From PCRC01 sp017848435 (GTDB taxonomy: Bacteria > Pseudomonadota > Gammaproteobacteria > Burkholderiales > Burkholderiaceae_C): a DNA stretch of 64,000 nt. Under the pieces are notes generated by a model, which saw nothing but the letters and a program-made list of their open reading frames with translations, had not been told where the DNA came from and made no database searches. The translations under genes and the position numbers were made by a program. The stretch covers positions 2,046,001-2,110,000 of the forward strand of contig OZ260072.1 in the NCBI GenBank assembly GCA_965284315.1. Direction: 5' to 3'. Below are positions 41,614 to 50,800 of the stretch, in pieces (within the stretch, counting starts at the first letter, position 1; each line of letters starts with the position of its first letter).

Positions 41614-42360
41614 TCAGCTGCCGCAGACCGCGCAGCCGACGTGGCGCGGCAGGCGCAGCTCGTTCCATTCCATCGTGCGGCCATCCAGCATTTGCAGCCG
41701 GCCGGCGAGCGACTGGCCGGTGGGCACCAGCAACTTCAGTGCCTCGGCCGCCTGCACCGCGCCGATGATGCCCACCAGTGGCGCAAACACGCCCATGGTG
41801 GCGCAGCGGGTTTCCTCGAACGTGGCGTCGGCCGGGAACACGCAGGCGTAGCAGGGCGAGGCGCTGTTGCGCGGGTCATAGACCGTGACCTGCCCGTCAA
41901 AACGGATGGCAGCGCCCGAGACCAGTGGCTTTTTGTGTTTCACGCAGGCGGCGTTCACCGCGTGGCGGGTGGTGAAGTTGTCGCAGCAGTCCAGCACCAC
42001 GTCGGCCGCGCGCACCAATGCGTCCAGTTCGGCGGCCCCGGCGCGGGCAATGACCGGGGTGACGCGCACATCGGGGTTGATGGCTTCGATCGATAGCTTG
42101 GCCGACTCAGCCTTGGCCATGCCGACGCGGGCGAGGTTGTGGGCGATCTGGCGCTGGAGGTTGGTGGCGTCCACCATGTCGTCGTCGACGATGGTGATGT
42201 GGCCGACGCCGGCCGAGCCGAGGTAGAGCGCAGCGGGCGAACCGAGCCCGCCTGCGCCAATGATCAGCGCGTGCGCGGCGAGCAGCCGTTCCTGGCCGTC
42301 GTCGCCGACTTCATTCAACAGGATGTGGCGCGAATAGCGCAGCAGCTGTTCGTCGTTCAT
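41614..42360 (-). CDS. moeB: MoeB/ThiF-type adenylyltransferase
   Basis: 248-aa E1-like enzyme that adenylates the C-terminal Gly of a sulfur carrier (MoaD or ThiS). MNDEQLLRYSRHILLNEVG start, nucleotide motif IIGAGGLGSPAALYLGSAGVG, CDNFTTRHAVNAAC, and a zinc site formed by CYAC and a C-terminal CAVC. A start 15 codons upstream (42405) would overlap the ctpA stop (TGATG) and is possible; 42360 matches the usual family N-terminus. A thiS gene lies 18 kb away, so either MoeB or ThiF role is possible. Confidence 0.88.
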   Translation of the reverse strand: MNDEQLLRYSRHILLNEVGDDGQERLLAAHALIIGAGGLGSPAALYLGSAGVGHITIVDDDMVDATNLQRQIAHNLARVGMAKAESAKLSIEAINPDVRVTPVIARAGAAELDALVRAADVVLDCCDNFTTRHAVNAACVKHKKPLVSGAAIRFDGQVTVYDPRNSASPCYACVFPADATFEETRCATMGVFAPLVGIIGAVQAAEALKLLVPTGQSLAGRLQMLDGRTMEWNELRLPRHVGCAVCGS

Positions 42361-42404
42361 GGCCGCTGCGCGCCGGTGCCCTGCCGCTGGACGCGGCGGA
42401 GGCA

Positions 42405-43841
42405 TCAGTTTTCTTTCTTCTCGTCCTTGCGTTCGGTCTGGGTTTTGCTGACCAGCACCGGACGGCCCTTGAGCTTGTTGATGGCCTGCACCAGCTGGAA
42501 ATCCTTGTCGCTGCCGAATTCGGGCGGGCGGCGCTCGGAAGCGGGTTTCTTGGACTCTTCCTCCAGCTTCAGGCGGGCTTCTTCACGGGCCTTCTCACGG
42601 GCCGCGTCTTTTTTCTCTTCGCCCTGGCCGCTGTTCAGGTGTTTCTCCAGGTCGGCCTCGCGGGTGCGCAGCGCCGCGAAGATGTTGCCGTCTTCGGTTT
42701 CGTCCACCAGCACGTCAGGGACGATGCCCTTGGCCTGGATCGACTTGCCGGTTGGGGTGTAGTAGCGGGCGGTGGTCAGCTTCAGCCCGGTGTCGGGGCC
42801 CAGCGTGCGCACGGTTTGCACCGAGCCCTTGCCGAAGGTCTGCGTGCCCATCACGGTGCCGCGCTTGTGGTCCTGCAGCGCGCCGGCGACGATCTCGCTG
42901 GCCGAGGCCGAGCCTTCGTTGACCAGCACCACCAGTGGCACGGTCTTGATGCCGGCGGGCAGGCGTTTGAGCGCATCAACGCCACCACGGCGCTGGTAGA
43001 ACTCGGGCGAGGCCTTGTAGACGAACTTGCTTTCGGCCAACTGGCCGTTGGTGGACACCACCGTGACGTTTTCTGGCAGGAAGGCGGCCGAGATGGCCAC
43101 CGCCGCGTCGAGCAGGCCACCCGGGTCGTTGCGCAAATCCAGCACCAGGCCCTTGAGGTTGGGTTCCTGTTTGTAGATTTCCTCCATCTTGCGGGCGAAG
43201 TCTTCCACCGTGCGGTCCTGGAACTGGCTCAGGCGGACCCAGGCATAGCCGGGTTCCACCACCTTGCTCTTGACGCTCTGGGTCTTGATCTCTTCGCGGG
43301 TGATGGTCACCGGGAAGGTGCGGCTTTCGTCCTTGCGGAAGATGGTCAGGCTGACCTTGCTGCCAGGTTCGCCGCGCATGCGCTTGACGGCGTCGCCCAG
43401 CGAGAGGCCCTTGACGGCGGTGTCGTCGATCTTGGTGATCAGGTCGTTCGGCTTCAGGCCGGCGCGGAAAGCAGGGGAGCCTTCGATGGGCGAGACGATC
43501 TTGACCAAGCCGTCTTCCTGGCTGATCTCGATGCCGACGCCGACAAAGCGGCCCGAGGTGCCTTCGCGGAATTCCTTGAAGGACTTCTTGTCAAAGTATT
43601 GGGAATGCGGGTCCAGGCTGGCCACCATGCCGGAGATGGCGTCGGAAATCAGTTTCTTCTCGTCAACTGGCTCGACATAGTCGCTTTTGACCATGCCGAA
43701 CACGGCGGCCAGCTGTTGCAGTTCTTCCAGCGGCAGCGGCGCCAGGGCGCCGCGTGCCATGGTCTGGAGCGACACCGTGGTCAGGGCGCCGGCCAATGCA
43801 CCGACGGACACCCAACCTGCAATTCTCAAATTCTGACGCAT
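42405..43841 (-). CDS. ctpA: Carboxy-terminal processing protease (S41)
   Basis: 478 aa. N-terminal signal anchor (~residues 8-28), PDZ domain (~90-180, GVGIEISQEDGLVKIVSPIEGSPA), then the S41 catalytic domain: serine in NEGSASASEIVAGAL and lysine in GTQTFGKGSVQT. The C-terminal ~60 residues are highly charged (Lys/Glu). Periplasmic protease that trims proteins at exposed C-termini. ATG at 43841 with GAGG about 12 nt upstream. Confidence 0.94.
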   Translation of the reverse strand: MRQNLRIAGWVSVGALAGALTTVSLQTMARGALAPLPLEELQQLAAVFGMVKSDYVEPVDEKKLISDAISGMVASLDPHSQYFDKKSFKEFREGTSGRFVGVGIEISQEDGLVKIVSPIEGSPAFRAGLKPNDLITKIDDTAVKGLSLGDAVKRMRGEPGSKVSLTIFRKDESRTFPVTITREEIKTQSVKSKVVEPGYAWVRLSQFQDRTVEDFARKMEEIYKQEPNLKGLVLDLRNDPGGLLDAAVAISAAFLPENVTVVSTNGQLAESKFVYKASPEFYQRRGGVDALKRLPAGIKTVPLVVLVNEGSASASEIVAGALQDHKRGTVMGTQTFGKGSVQTVRTLGPDTGLKLTTARYYTPTGKSIQAKGIVPDVLVDETEDGNIFAALRTREADLEKHLNSGQGEEKKDAAREKAREEARLKLEEESKKPASERRPPEFGSDKDFQLVQAINKLKGRPVLVSKTQTERKDEKKEN

Positions 43842-43959
43842 AAATAGGACCTCGTTTCGCAGCAATATACACCTTGGAGAGCCTGCTGCCGTGCGGGTTC
43901 CCACAACGCCACCCTGCTGGGGCAGGGCATCGTGACATCGTGGTGTTTTGGGTGATTTT

Positions 43960-44703
43960 TCAGGCTTTGCCTTGCGACGCCACGGCGGCCGCGGCGCGGG
44001 CGGCGGCTTCGGCGTCACCCAGGTAGTAGTGGCGCAATGGCTGGAGCTGCGCGTCCAGTTCGTACACCAGCGGGATGCCGTTCGGAATGTTGACGCCTAC
44101 GATGGCGTCGTCGGCGATGTTGTCGAGGTACTTGACCAGCGCCCGGATCGAGTTGCCGTGCGCGGCCATCACCACCCGCTTGCCGGCCTTGATGGCCGGT
44201 GCCATGGCCTCGTTCCAGAACGGCAGCACCCGGGCCACGGTGTCTTTCAGGCACTCGGTGAGCGGGATCTGCTCGGGGCTGAGCTTGGCGTAGCGCAGGT
44301 CGCCACGCTCGCTGCGTGGGTCGGTGGGTTCCAGCGCCGGGGGTGGGGTGTCGTAGCTGCGGCGCCAGACCAGCACCTGCTCGTCGCCAAACTTCTTGGC
44401 GGTTTCGCCTTTGTTCAGGCCTTGCAGCGCGCCGTAGTGGCGCTCGTTCAGGCGCCAGCTGTGCACCACCGGCAGCCAGGTGCGGTCCATCTCGTCCAGC
44501 GTGTGCCACAGGGTGCGGGTGGCACGTTTCAGCACGCTGGTGTAGGCGACGTCGAATTCGTAGCCCTCGGCCTTCAGCAGGCGGCCGGCGTTTTTGGCCT
44601 GTTCCACGCCGGTGGGCGTCAGGTCGACGTCGGTCCAGCCGGTGAAGCGGTTTTCAAGATTCCAGGTCGATTCGCCGTGGCGGATCAGCACGAGTTTGTA
44701 CAT
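43960..44703 (-). CDS. gpmA: 2,3-bisphosphoglycerate-dependent phosphoglycerate mutase
   Basis: 247 aa, glycolytic interconversion of 3- and 2-phosphoglycerate. Phospho-histidine motif LIRHGES with H9, NRFTGWTDVDLT, RLNERHYGALQGLNK and second His in VVMAAHGNSIRAL. An Ala-rich tail follows the core. Gene order with ctpA downstream and rhodanese-grxC-secB divergent is conserved in betaproteobacteria. Confidence 0.96.
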   Translation of the reverse strand: MYKLVLIRHGESTWNLENRFTGWTDVDLTPTGVEQAKNAGRLLKAEGYEFDVAYTSVLKRATRTLWHTLDEMDRTWLPVVHSWRLNERHYGALQGLNKGETAKKFGDEQVLVWRRSYDTPPPALEPTDPRSERGDLRYAKLSPEQIPLTECLKDTVARVLPFWNEAMAPAIKAGKRVVMAAHGNSIRALVKYLDNIADDAIVGVNIPNGIPLVYELDAQLQPLRHYYLGDAEAAARAAAAVASQGKA

Positions 44704-44807
44704 AAGAGTTCCCGAGAAGGCCGTTGCAAATTCATGAAATAACCCGGCATTCTAAAATCGCGGGTTGTGTGGTGCGCCGCGCCGACTCTCGAACGACAAG
44801 GAAACAC

Positions 44808-45236
44808 GTGAAATTCATCCTCGACAACCTGATGCTGCTGTCTGTGGCGCTGACCTCCGGTGGCCTGCTGCTGTGGCCCTTGATCAAGGGCGCGACCTCG
44901 GGTGGGTTGAGCCCGGAGCAGGCGGTGCAGCTGATCAACCGCGAGAAAGCGGTGGTGGTCGACGTCAGCGAGCCCGAAGAGTTTGCCAAGGGCCGCATCG
45001 GCCAGGCCAAAAACGTGCCTTTCGGCCAGGTTGAGGACAAACTGCCCGGGGTGGTGAAGAACAAGGCGCTGCCCGTCATTTTGGTCTGCCCCACCGGCGC
45101 CCGTGCCAACCGTGCGCTGGCGGCGGTGAAAAAACTCGGTTACGAGCAGGCCCAAACGCTGGCGGGCGGCCTCCATGCCTGGAAAGCCGCCAACCTGCCG
45201 GTCACCAAAGACAAAGACGAGACGAAGAAGGCCTGA
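44808..45236 (+). CDS. Membrane-anchored rhodanese-like protein
   Basis: 142 aa with an N-terminal membrane anchor (residues ~5-26) and a rhodanese domain; active-site loop CPTGARANR with C94. Start is GTG at 44808 with AAGGA 8 nt upstream; no ATG is in place. Sulfurtransferase or redox role on the cytoplasmic or periplasmic face is not determined. Followed by grxC after 9 bp. Confidence 0.9.
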   Translation: MKFILDNLMLLSVALTSGGLLLWPLIKGATSGGLSPEQAVQLINREKAVVVDVSEPEEFAKGRIGQAKNVPFGQVEDKLPGVVKNKALPVILVCPTGARANRALAAVKKLGYEQAQTLAGGLHAWKAANLPVTKDKDETKKA

Positions 45237-45245
45237 GCCCACCCC

Positions 45246-45506
45246 ATGCAAACCGTCAAAATCTACACCACCGCCACCTGCCCCTACTGCATCCGTGCGA
45301 AGCAAATCTTGCTGTCCAAGGGCGTGAGCCAGCTCGACGAAATCCGTGTCGACCTGCAGCCCGAGAGCCGTGCCGAGATGATGCACATCACCGGCCGCCG
45401 CACCGTGCCACAGATTTTCATTGGCAGCACCCATGTGGGTGGCTGTGACGACCTGGTGGCGCTGGACGGCCGTGGAGGCCTGGTGCCGCTGCTGCAGGCG
45501 GCCTGA
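45246..45506 (+). CDS. grxC: Glutaredoxin 3
   Basis: 86-aa dithiol glutaredoxin. Active site C12-P-Y-C15, TVPQIFIG cis-Pro loop and GGCDDLVALDGRGGL glutathione site. Located between rhodanese and secB, the usual betaproteobacterial order. Confidence 0.96.
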   Translation: MQTVKIYTTATCPYCIRAKQILLSKGVSQLDEIRVDLQPESRAEMMHITGRRTVPQIFIGSTHVGGCDDLVALDGRGGLVPLLQAA

Positions 45507-45529
45507 GATAATCGCTGCCAAACCTTGAT

Positions 45530-45567
45530 ACCCGCCCGCAGTGGCTTGCCACCGCGGGTTTTCTTTT
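45530..45567 (+). terminator. Rho-independent terminator after grxC
   Basis: Stem ACCCGC...GTGG / CCAC...GCGGGT with a CTTG loop, followed by TTTTCTTTT. It lies between grxC and secB. Confidence 0.75.
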
Positions 45568-45584
45568 GATCCCGAAAGACCCCC

Positions 45585-46055
45585 ATGGCCGACAACCAAA
45601 CCCCCGACACCGCGAACGATCCCGTGTTCCAGATCCAGCGTGTCTACCTGAAAGAGCTGTCGCTTGAGCAGCCGAACTCCCCAGCCATCCTGCTGGAGCA
45701 GGAGCAGCCGGCGGTGGACATCAAGCTGAATGTGGCCACCAGCCCGGTGGCAGACGGTATTTTTGAAGTGCTGGTCACGGCCACGGTGCAGACCCTGATC
45801 AAGGACAAAACCGTGTTCCTGGTGGAAGTCCGCCAGGCCGGTATTTTCGAGATCCGCCATGTGCCGGAAGAGCAGATGGGCCCGATCCTGGGCATTGCCT
45901 GCCCGCAGATTGTTTACCCCTACCTGCGTGGCAACGTGGCCGACACGATCCAGCGCGCCGGTTTCCCGCCGGTGCACCTGGCCGAAATCAACTTCCAGTC
46001 CATGTACCAACAGCAGCTGGAAGCGGCTGAAAACACCCAAACCGTGACCGTCTGA
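45585..46055 (+). CDS. secB: SecB, protein-export chaperone
   Basis: 156-aa homotetrameric chaperone that keeps preproteins unfolded and hands them to SecA. FQIQRVYLKELSLEQPNSP and HVPEEQMGPILGIACPQIVYPYLRGNVADTIQRAGFPPVHLAEINF are SecB signatures in two blocks; length is normal. Confidence 0.96.
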   Translation: MADNQTPDTANDPVFQIQRVYLKELSLEQPNSPAILLEQEQPAVDIKLNVATSPVADGIFEVLVTATVQTLIKDKTVFLVEVRQAGIFEIRHVPEEQMGPILGIACPQIVYPYLRGNVADTIQRAGFPPVHLAEINFQSMYQQQLEAAENTQTVTV

Positions 46056-46059
46056 GCGT

Positions 46060-46124
46060 TTTTCAAGCCTTTTTGCACTCCAGCCTTAGTAAAACCTGAC
46101 TGAGTAGCTATGAAAATCATAGTG
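46060..46124 (+). repeat. Dispersed ~60-bp repeat, copy D
   Basis: TTTTTCAAGCC, CCAGCCTTAGTAAAACCTG, TAGCTATGAAAATCATAG. Its right end contains the gpsA start codon and first five codons. Confidence 0.72.
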
Positions 46125-47153
46125 TTGGGGGCGGGGGCATGGGGCACGGCACTGGCCATCAGCGCCGCACGCGCGGGCCGGCACGCGGTCACGCTGTGGG
46201 CGCGGGACCCGGCGCAAGCGGCCGCACTGCAGCAGGCGCGCGAGAACACGCGCTACCTGCCCGGCATGGCGTTGCCCCCGGCGCTGCTGGTGGGCGACGT
46301 CGCCCAATCCCCGGCCGACGCGGTGGCCGGGCACGACCTGGCCATCGTGGCCACGCCGATGGCGGGCCTGCGCAGCATGTTGACCGCGCTGGCTGCCCCG
46401 GCGGTGCCACTGGCCTGGCTGTGCAAAGGCTTTGAGGCCCCGCGCAGTACCGTGGCCAACGCACTGCAGCAAGCGCCCGTGGGCCTGCTCGGCCATGAAA
46501 TCCAGCACCAGGTGTGGGCCAGCCTGCCCGCAGGCGGCCCCGCCTGCGGTGTGCTGAGCGGCCCCAGCTTTGCACAGGAAGTGGCGCGTGGCCAGCCGAC
46601 CGCGCTGGTGGCCGCCAGCCGCCACGCCACCGTGCGCAGCGCGCTGGTGGAGGCCTTCCACAGCCCGACACTGCGCGTCTACGCCAACGACGACATCACC
46701 GGCGTGGAGGTGGGGGGCGCAGTCAAGAACGTGCTGGCAATTGCCACCGGCCTGTGCGATGGCCTGCAGCTGGGCCTGAACGCCCGCGCCGCGCTCATCA
46801 CCCGCGGCCTGGCCGAAATGACGCGCCTGGGCGTCGCCCTCGGGGCACGTGCCGACACCTTCATGGGCCTGAGCGGTCTGGGTGACCTGGTGCTGACCGC
46901 CACCGGCGACCTGAGCCGCAACCGCCGCGTGGGCCAGTTGCTGGCCGAAGGCAAAACGCTGCAGCAGGCGGTGGACTCGCTCGGCCACGTGGCCGAAGGC
47001 GTCTACAGCGCCCGCACCGTGGTGCAGCGGGCCCACAGCCTGGGCGTGGAAATGCCGATTGCGCAGGGCGTGGTGGCGCTGCTCGACGGGCAGCTCCAGC
47101 CCGCGCAGGCGGTGGCTTTGTTGATGGGGCGGGGCGCGCGCGGCGAAGGCTGA
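46110..47153 (+). CDS. gpsA: Glycerol-3-phosphate dehydrogenase [NAD(P)+]
   Basis: 347 aa; makes sn-glycerol 3-phosphate for phospholipids. Rossmann motif MKIIVLGAGAWGTALA, KGFE block, SGPSFAQEVARGQPTALV and GVEVGGAVKNVLAIATGLCDGL with the catalytic Lys, and GLSGLGDLVLTATGDLSRNRRVG. No Shine-Dalgarno is obvious because the ATG lies inside repeat copy D; the N-terminus is nevertheless canonical. Confidence 0.95.
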   Translation: MKIIVLGAGAWGTALAISAARAGRHAVTLWARDPAQAAALQQARENTRYLPGMALPPALLVGDVAQSPADAVAGHDLAIVATPMAGLRSMLTALAAPAVPLAWLCKGFEAPRSTVANALQQAPVGLLGHEIQHQVWASLPAGGPACGVLSGPSFAQEVARGQPTALVAASRHATVRSALVEAFHSPTLRVYANDDITGVEVGGAVKNVLAIATGLCDGLQLGLNARAALITRGLAEMTRLGVALGARADTFMGLSGLGDLVLTATGDLSRNRRVGQLLAEGKTLQQAVDSLGHVAEGVYSARTVVQRAHSLGVEMPIAQGVVALLDGQLQPAQAVALLMGRGARGEG

Positions 47154-47177
47154 GGCCCTGCCGCTGCAGCTGCGCGC

Positions 47178-48035
47178 TCAGATTTCCAGGTTGTCGATCA
47201 GCCGCGTGCCGCCCAGCTTGGCGGCACCGAGCAGCACCAGCTTGCCCGGCTGCGCGTCGGCCGCTTCCGGCGGCTGCAGGTCGCTGCGGCGGCGCACCGT
47301 CAGGTAGTCGGGCCGCCAGCCGCGCCGGGCCAGCGTGTGCATCGCGCGGGCCTCCAGGCTTTCGCGGGCTGCCGGCAAATCGGTCGCCGCTTCCACCTCG
47401 GCCGCCATGGCTTTCAGCGCCAGCGACAGCTGTACCGCTTCGGCCCGCTCGGCTGCGCTCAGGTAGCCGTTGCGCGAGCTGAGGGCCAGGCCGTCGTCGG
47501 CACGCTGGGTCTCGCCGCCGACGATCTCGATCGGCAGCACAAACTGCCGCACCATGTGGCGGATCACCATCAGCTGCTGGTAGTCCTTCTTGCCGAACAG
47601 GGCCACACCACCGGGGGTGGCGCCAAACACGCAGGAGAACAACTTCATCACCACGGTGCTCACGCCGATGAAAAAGCCGGGCCGGAAATGGCCTTCCAGC
47701 AGGTCCGCCAGCTCGGCCGGCGGGTGCACCTTGTAGCCCTGCGGTTCGGGGTACATCTCTTTTTCGTTGGGCGCAAACACGAGGTTGCAGCCGGCCTCGG
47801 CGAGCTTGGCACAGTCGGCCTCGAAGGTGCGGGGGTAGGTGTCAAAGTCTTCGTGCGGGGCAAACTGCAGCCGGTTCACAAAGATGCTGGCCACGGTGAC
47901 GTCGCCCAGCGGTTGGGCCTGGCGCACCAGCGCGAGGTGGCCGTCGTGCAGGTTGCCCATAGAGGGCACAAAAGCCGGTTTGCGGAAGGCCTGCAGGTGC
48001 TGCCGCAGCTCGGCAATGGTGTGAACGACGTGCAT
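47178..48035 (-). CDS. panC: Pantothenate synthetase
   Basis: 285 aa; ATP-dependent ligation of pantoate to beta-alanine. PSMGNLHDGHLALV (HIGH-like motif), FVNRLQFAPHEDFDTYPR, GFFIGVSTVVMKLF, FGKKDYQQLMVIRHMV and SSRNGYLSAAER (KMSKS-like) are present. The ATG at 48035 is the family start; the upstream extension to 48089 runs into panB. panB lies just upstream on the same strand. Confidence 0.95.
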   Translation of the reverse strand: MHVVHTIAELRQHLQAFRKPAFVPSMGNLHDGHLALVRQAQPLGDVTVASIFVNRLQFAPHEDFDTYPRTFEADCAKLAEAGCNLVFAPNEKEMYPEPQGYKVHPPAELADLLEGHFRPGFFIGVSTVVMKLFSCVFGATPGGVALFGKKDYQQLMVIRHMVRQFVLPIEIVGGETQRADDGLALSSRNGYLSAAERAEAVQLSLALKAMAAEVEAATDLPAARESLEARAMHTLARRGWRPDYLTVRRRSDLQPPEAADAQPGKLVLLGAAKLGGTRLIDNLEI

Positions 48036-48085
48036 GAAGGGGGAGAAAGAATGCAAAGCCGGTACTGTAGCCGCTCCGCTGCGGC

Positions 48086-48970
48086 TCACCAGGCGTGCAG
48101 GGCGTTGTCGGGGAAGCTGCCGTCTTTCACCGCACGCACGTAGGCCGCGATGGCGCCTTGCACGCTGTCGGCGCCTTCCATGAAGTTGCGCACGAACTTG
48201 GGGTTCTTGCCCAGGTTGATGCCCAGCATGTCGTGCAGCACCAGCACCTGGCCGGCCGTGCCCTTGCCCGCACCAATGCCAATCGTGTGGCAGTGCTTCA
48301 GCTCCTCGGTCAGTGGCGTGGCCAGCACCTCGGGCACCATCTCCAGCACCAGCATGGCCGCGCCAGCATCTTCCAGCGCATGGGCCTGCTGCTTCATCAG
48401 CACGGCGGCAGCGTCTTCGCGGCCCTGCACCCGGTAGCCGCCGAGCGCGTGCACGGTTTGTGGCGTCAGGCCCAGGTGGGCGCAGACCGGGATGCCACGC
48501 TCGACCAGAAAACGCACGGTTTCGGCGGTCCAGCCACCGCCTTCGAGCTTGACCATATGGGCGCCGGCCTGCATCAGCACGGTGGCGCTGCGCAGCGCCT
48601 GCTCTTTGGATTCCTGGTAGGTGCCAAACGGCAAATCCGCAATCAGCCAGGCGCTGCCGTTGGCACGGCGCAGGCCACGGGCCACGCTGTCGGTGTGGTG
48701 GCGCATGGTCTCCAGCGTCACGCCCACGGTGCTGCTGAGGCCCTGGCAGACCATGCCCAGCGAGTCGCCCACCAGAATGCAGTCCACCCCGGCGGCGTCG
48801 GCCACGGCGGCAAAGGTGGCGTCGTAGGCGGTCAGCATGCTGATCTTTTCGCCGCGCTCGCGCATCTGCGCGAGGCGCGGCAGGCTGACCGGGCGGCGCA
48901 GCGGCTGCGGCGAGGTGTTGGGGAGCGAACCGTAGGCAGTGGCGGGGGCAGCAACGACGGAAGCAGTCAT
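48086..48970 (-). CDS. panB: 3-methyl-2-oxobutanoate hydroxymethyltransferase
   Basis: 294 aa, first step of pantoate synthesis. MLTAYDATFAAVADAAGVDCILVGDSLGM, IADLPFGTY, MVKLEGGGW, VCAHLGLTPQ and IGIGAG...GQVLVLHDMLG blocks with the Mg2+ Asp and catalytic Glu residues. A ~30-residue leader precedes the core; internal starts are possible. Forms panBC with panC; panD is at 57.7 kb. Confidence 0.95.
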   Translation of the reverse strand: MTASVVAAPATAYGSLPNTSPQPLRRPVSLPRLAQMRERGEKISMLTAYDATFAAVADAAGVDCILVGDSLGMVCQGLSSTVGVTLETMRHHTDSVARGLRRANGSAWLIADLPFGTYQESKEQALRSATVLMQAGAHMVKLEGGGWTAETVRFLVERGIPVCAHLGLTPQTVHALGGYRVQGREDAAAVLMKQQAHALEDAGAAMLVLEMVPEVLATPLTEELKHCHTIGIGAGKGTAGQVLVLHDMLGINLGKNPKFVRNFMEGADSVQGAIAAYVRAVKDGSFPDNALHAW

Positions 48971-49032
48971 GGGCGGAATGGCGCGAGGCCAGGGAGTCCG
49001 AGAGGCCGCCAGTCTAGTCCATCGCCACCGGT

Positions 49033-49878
49033 CTAGCTGGCCTTGCCCTTACGCCAGCGCACGGCGGCCACAAACAGCCGCTGGTACAGCGCCGGCATCA
49101 GCCGCACCAGCCAGTCCAACAGGCGGGCGTCGGGGCCAATCAAGATGCGGCGCTGGTTGCGCAGCACGCCGTTGACGATGACCTGCGCAGCCTTGGCGGG
49201 CGTGGTGATGAAGCTGCGCTCAAACTCGCGGGTGGCCTCGGCCTCGCTCTTGCCGGTGGCTGCCGCCACGCTGGCGTCTACCCGTGCGGTCTTGGCAATG
49301 TTGGTCTGGATGCCGCCGGGATGCACACAGCTGGCCGACACGCAGGAGCGCGCCAGGTCCAAATCCTGCCGCAGCGACTCGGTGAAGCCGCGCACCGCGT
49401 ACTTGCTGGCGTTGTAGCCGCTCATCAGTGGCTGGGCACTGATGCCGAAAATGCTGGAGATGTTGACGATGTGCCCATCGCCCGAGGCTTCCAGGTGCGG
49501 CAGAAATACCTTGCTGCCGTAGACCACGCCCCAGAAGTTGATCTGCATCACCCACTCGTAGTCCTTGATCGCCAGCGAGCCCACCGTGCCCGACAAGGCG
49601 ACCCCGGCGTTGTTCACCACCACGTTGATGCGGCCAAAGTGCGAACGGGTGCGCTTGGCCCAGTCGGTGACTTGTTCCAGCGAGCCCACATCCACCTGCT
49701 GGGTGATGACTTGCACACCCTTGGCCTGCAGCTGGGCGGCGGTTTCGTTGGTCGCGTCGAGGTTGATGTCGGACAGCGACAAACGGCTGCCATGGCGTGC
49801 AAATTCATGCGCCAACGCGCGGCCGATGCCAGAACCGGCGCCCGAGATGGCAACCACTTGGCCTTGGAGATTTTTCAT
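49033..49878 (-). CDS. Short-chain dehydrogenase/reductase
   Basis: 281-aa SDR: cofactor motif SGAGSGIGRALAHEF, NNAGVAL, catalytic Tyr-Lys in YNASKYAVRGFTESLRQDL. C-terminal extension LMPALYQRLFVAAVRWRKGKAS is basic and may contact the membrane. It overlaps the alpha/beta hydrolase gene by 4 bp and is the distal gene of a four-gene minus-strand set with a Baeyer-Villiger-type monooxygenase. Confidence 0.88.
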   Translation of the reverse strand: MKNLQGQVVAISGAGSGIGRALAHEFARHGSRLSLSDINLDATNETAAQLQAKGVQVITQQVDVGSLEQVTDWAKRTRSHFGRINVVVNNAGVALSGTVGSLAIKDYEWVMQINFWGVVYGSKVFLPHLEASGDGHIVNISSIFGISAQPLMSGYNASKYAVRGFTESLRQDLDLARSCVSASCVHPGGIQTNIAKTARVDASVAAATGKSEAEATREFERSFITTPAKAAQVIVNGVLRNQRRILIGPDARLLDWLVRLMPALYQRLFVAAVRWRKGKAS

Positions 49879-50780
49879 TTGGAAAGGCTTTCAATGAAGG
49901 TCAAAACGTCGCGTGCAGAACGGGCGGGTGATTCGAGCATGGGCATGTGGCCCAGGTCGTCGTAGACCACCTGGCGGGCGCCGGGGATGCCGGCGGTCCA
50001 CACCGCAGCGGCGCTGGCATGCAGCAGCCGGTCTCGGCGGCCCCACATCACCAGCACCGGCACGCGGATGGCGCCCAGCTGGTGGTCCAGCCCGCCCTCG
50101 CTGGTGAAGTGCTCGAAGATGTGGGCCAGCTGGGCGCGCTGGGCGATGTAGCGCTGGCCGATGGCGTGCAAGGCCATGCCGGGCAGCCAGGGCGGGCGGG
50201 CCATGGTCATCGCGTAGAAGGCGCGGAACTCGGCCTGGCTGGCCACCAAAAAGGGGTTGTGCCCACGCGCCAGCATCTGTTCCATGTCGCTGGGCTGGGG
50301 CGACTGCACGCCGGCGGGGTCGATCAGGCCGGCGGAGTGCAGGCGCTGAGGGTGGTCGTGCGCCAGCCGCGCGGCGATCATGCCGCCCATGGAGTTGCCC
50401 ACCACATGGGCGCGGGTGATGCCCAGCGTGTCCATGGCGCGCAGGATGCGCTGGGCCTGGGCGCTGATGCGGTAGCTCAAAGCCGGGTCGTAGGCCGTTT
50501 CGCCATGGCCGGGCAGATCCACCACCAGCACCCGGTAACGGGCGGTGAAGTGTTTGGCAAAACGCACCCAGACCGCCTTGTCGGCGCTGTAGCCATGGAC
50601 CAGCACCAGCGTCTCGCGGGCGTCGATGGGCCCACCCAGGTAGCAGTCCATCCGGCAGTCGCCTGCGTCGACCACCACCCGGCGCAGGCCATAAAGCCGG
50701 CTTTCCAGGGCCATGGTGAGACGGTAGGCCAGGCGGCCCAGGGCGCCGTAGAGTTGGCTGAATGTGTGGCGTAAGCTCAT
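49875..50780 (-). CDS. Alpha/beta hydrolase
   Basis: 301-aa hydrolase: oxyanion segment LVHGYSADKAVW, nucleophile Ser in GNSMGGMIAARLA, catalytic Asp in MWGRRDRLLHASAA and His in DDLGHMPMLESP. The N-terminus is amphipathic and aromatic. In this operon it could hydrolyse the ester produced by the monooxygenase (inference). An upstream TTG at 50804 overlapping the next gene's end is an alternative start. Confidence 0.85.
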   Translation of the reverse strand: MSLRHTFSQLYGALGRLAYRLTMALESRLYGLRRVVVDAGDCRMDCYLGGPIDARETLVLVHGYSADKAVWVRFAKHFTARYRVLVVDLPGHGETAYDPALSYRISAQAQRILRAMDTLGITRAHVVGNSMGGMIAARLAHDHPQRLHSAGLIDPAGVQSPQPSDMEQMLARGHNPFLVASQAEFRAFYAMTMARPPWLPGMALHAIGQRYIAQRAQLAHIFEHFTSEGGLDHQLGAIRVPVLVMWGRRDRLLHASAAAVWTAGIPGARQVVYDDLGHMPMLESPARSARDVLTFIESLSK

Positions 50781-50800
50781 GGTGGTTTTTCGAAAGGGGG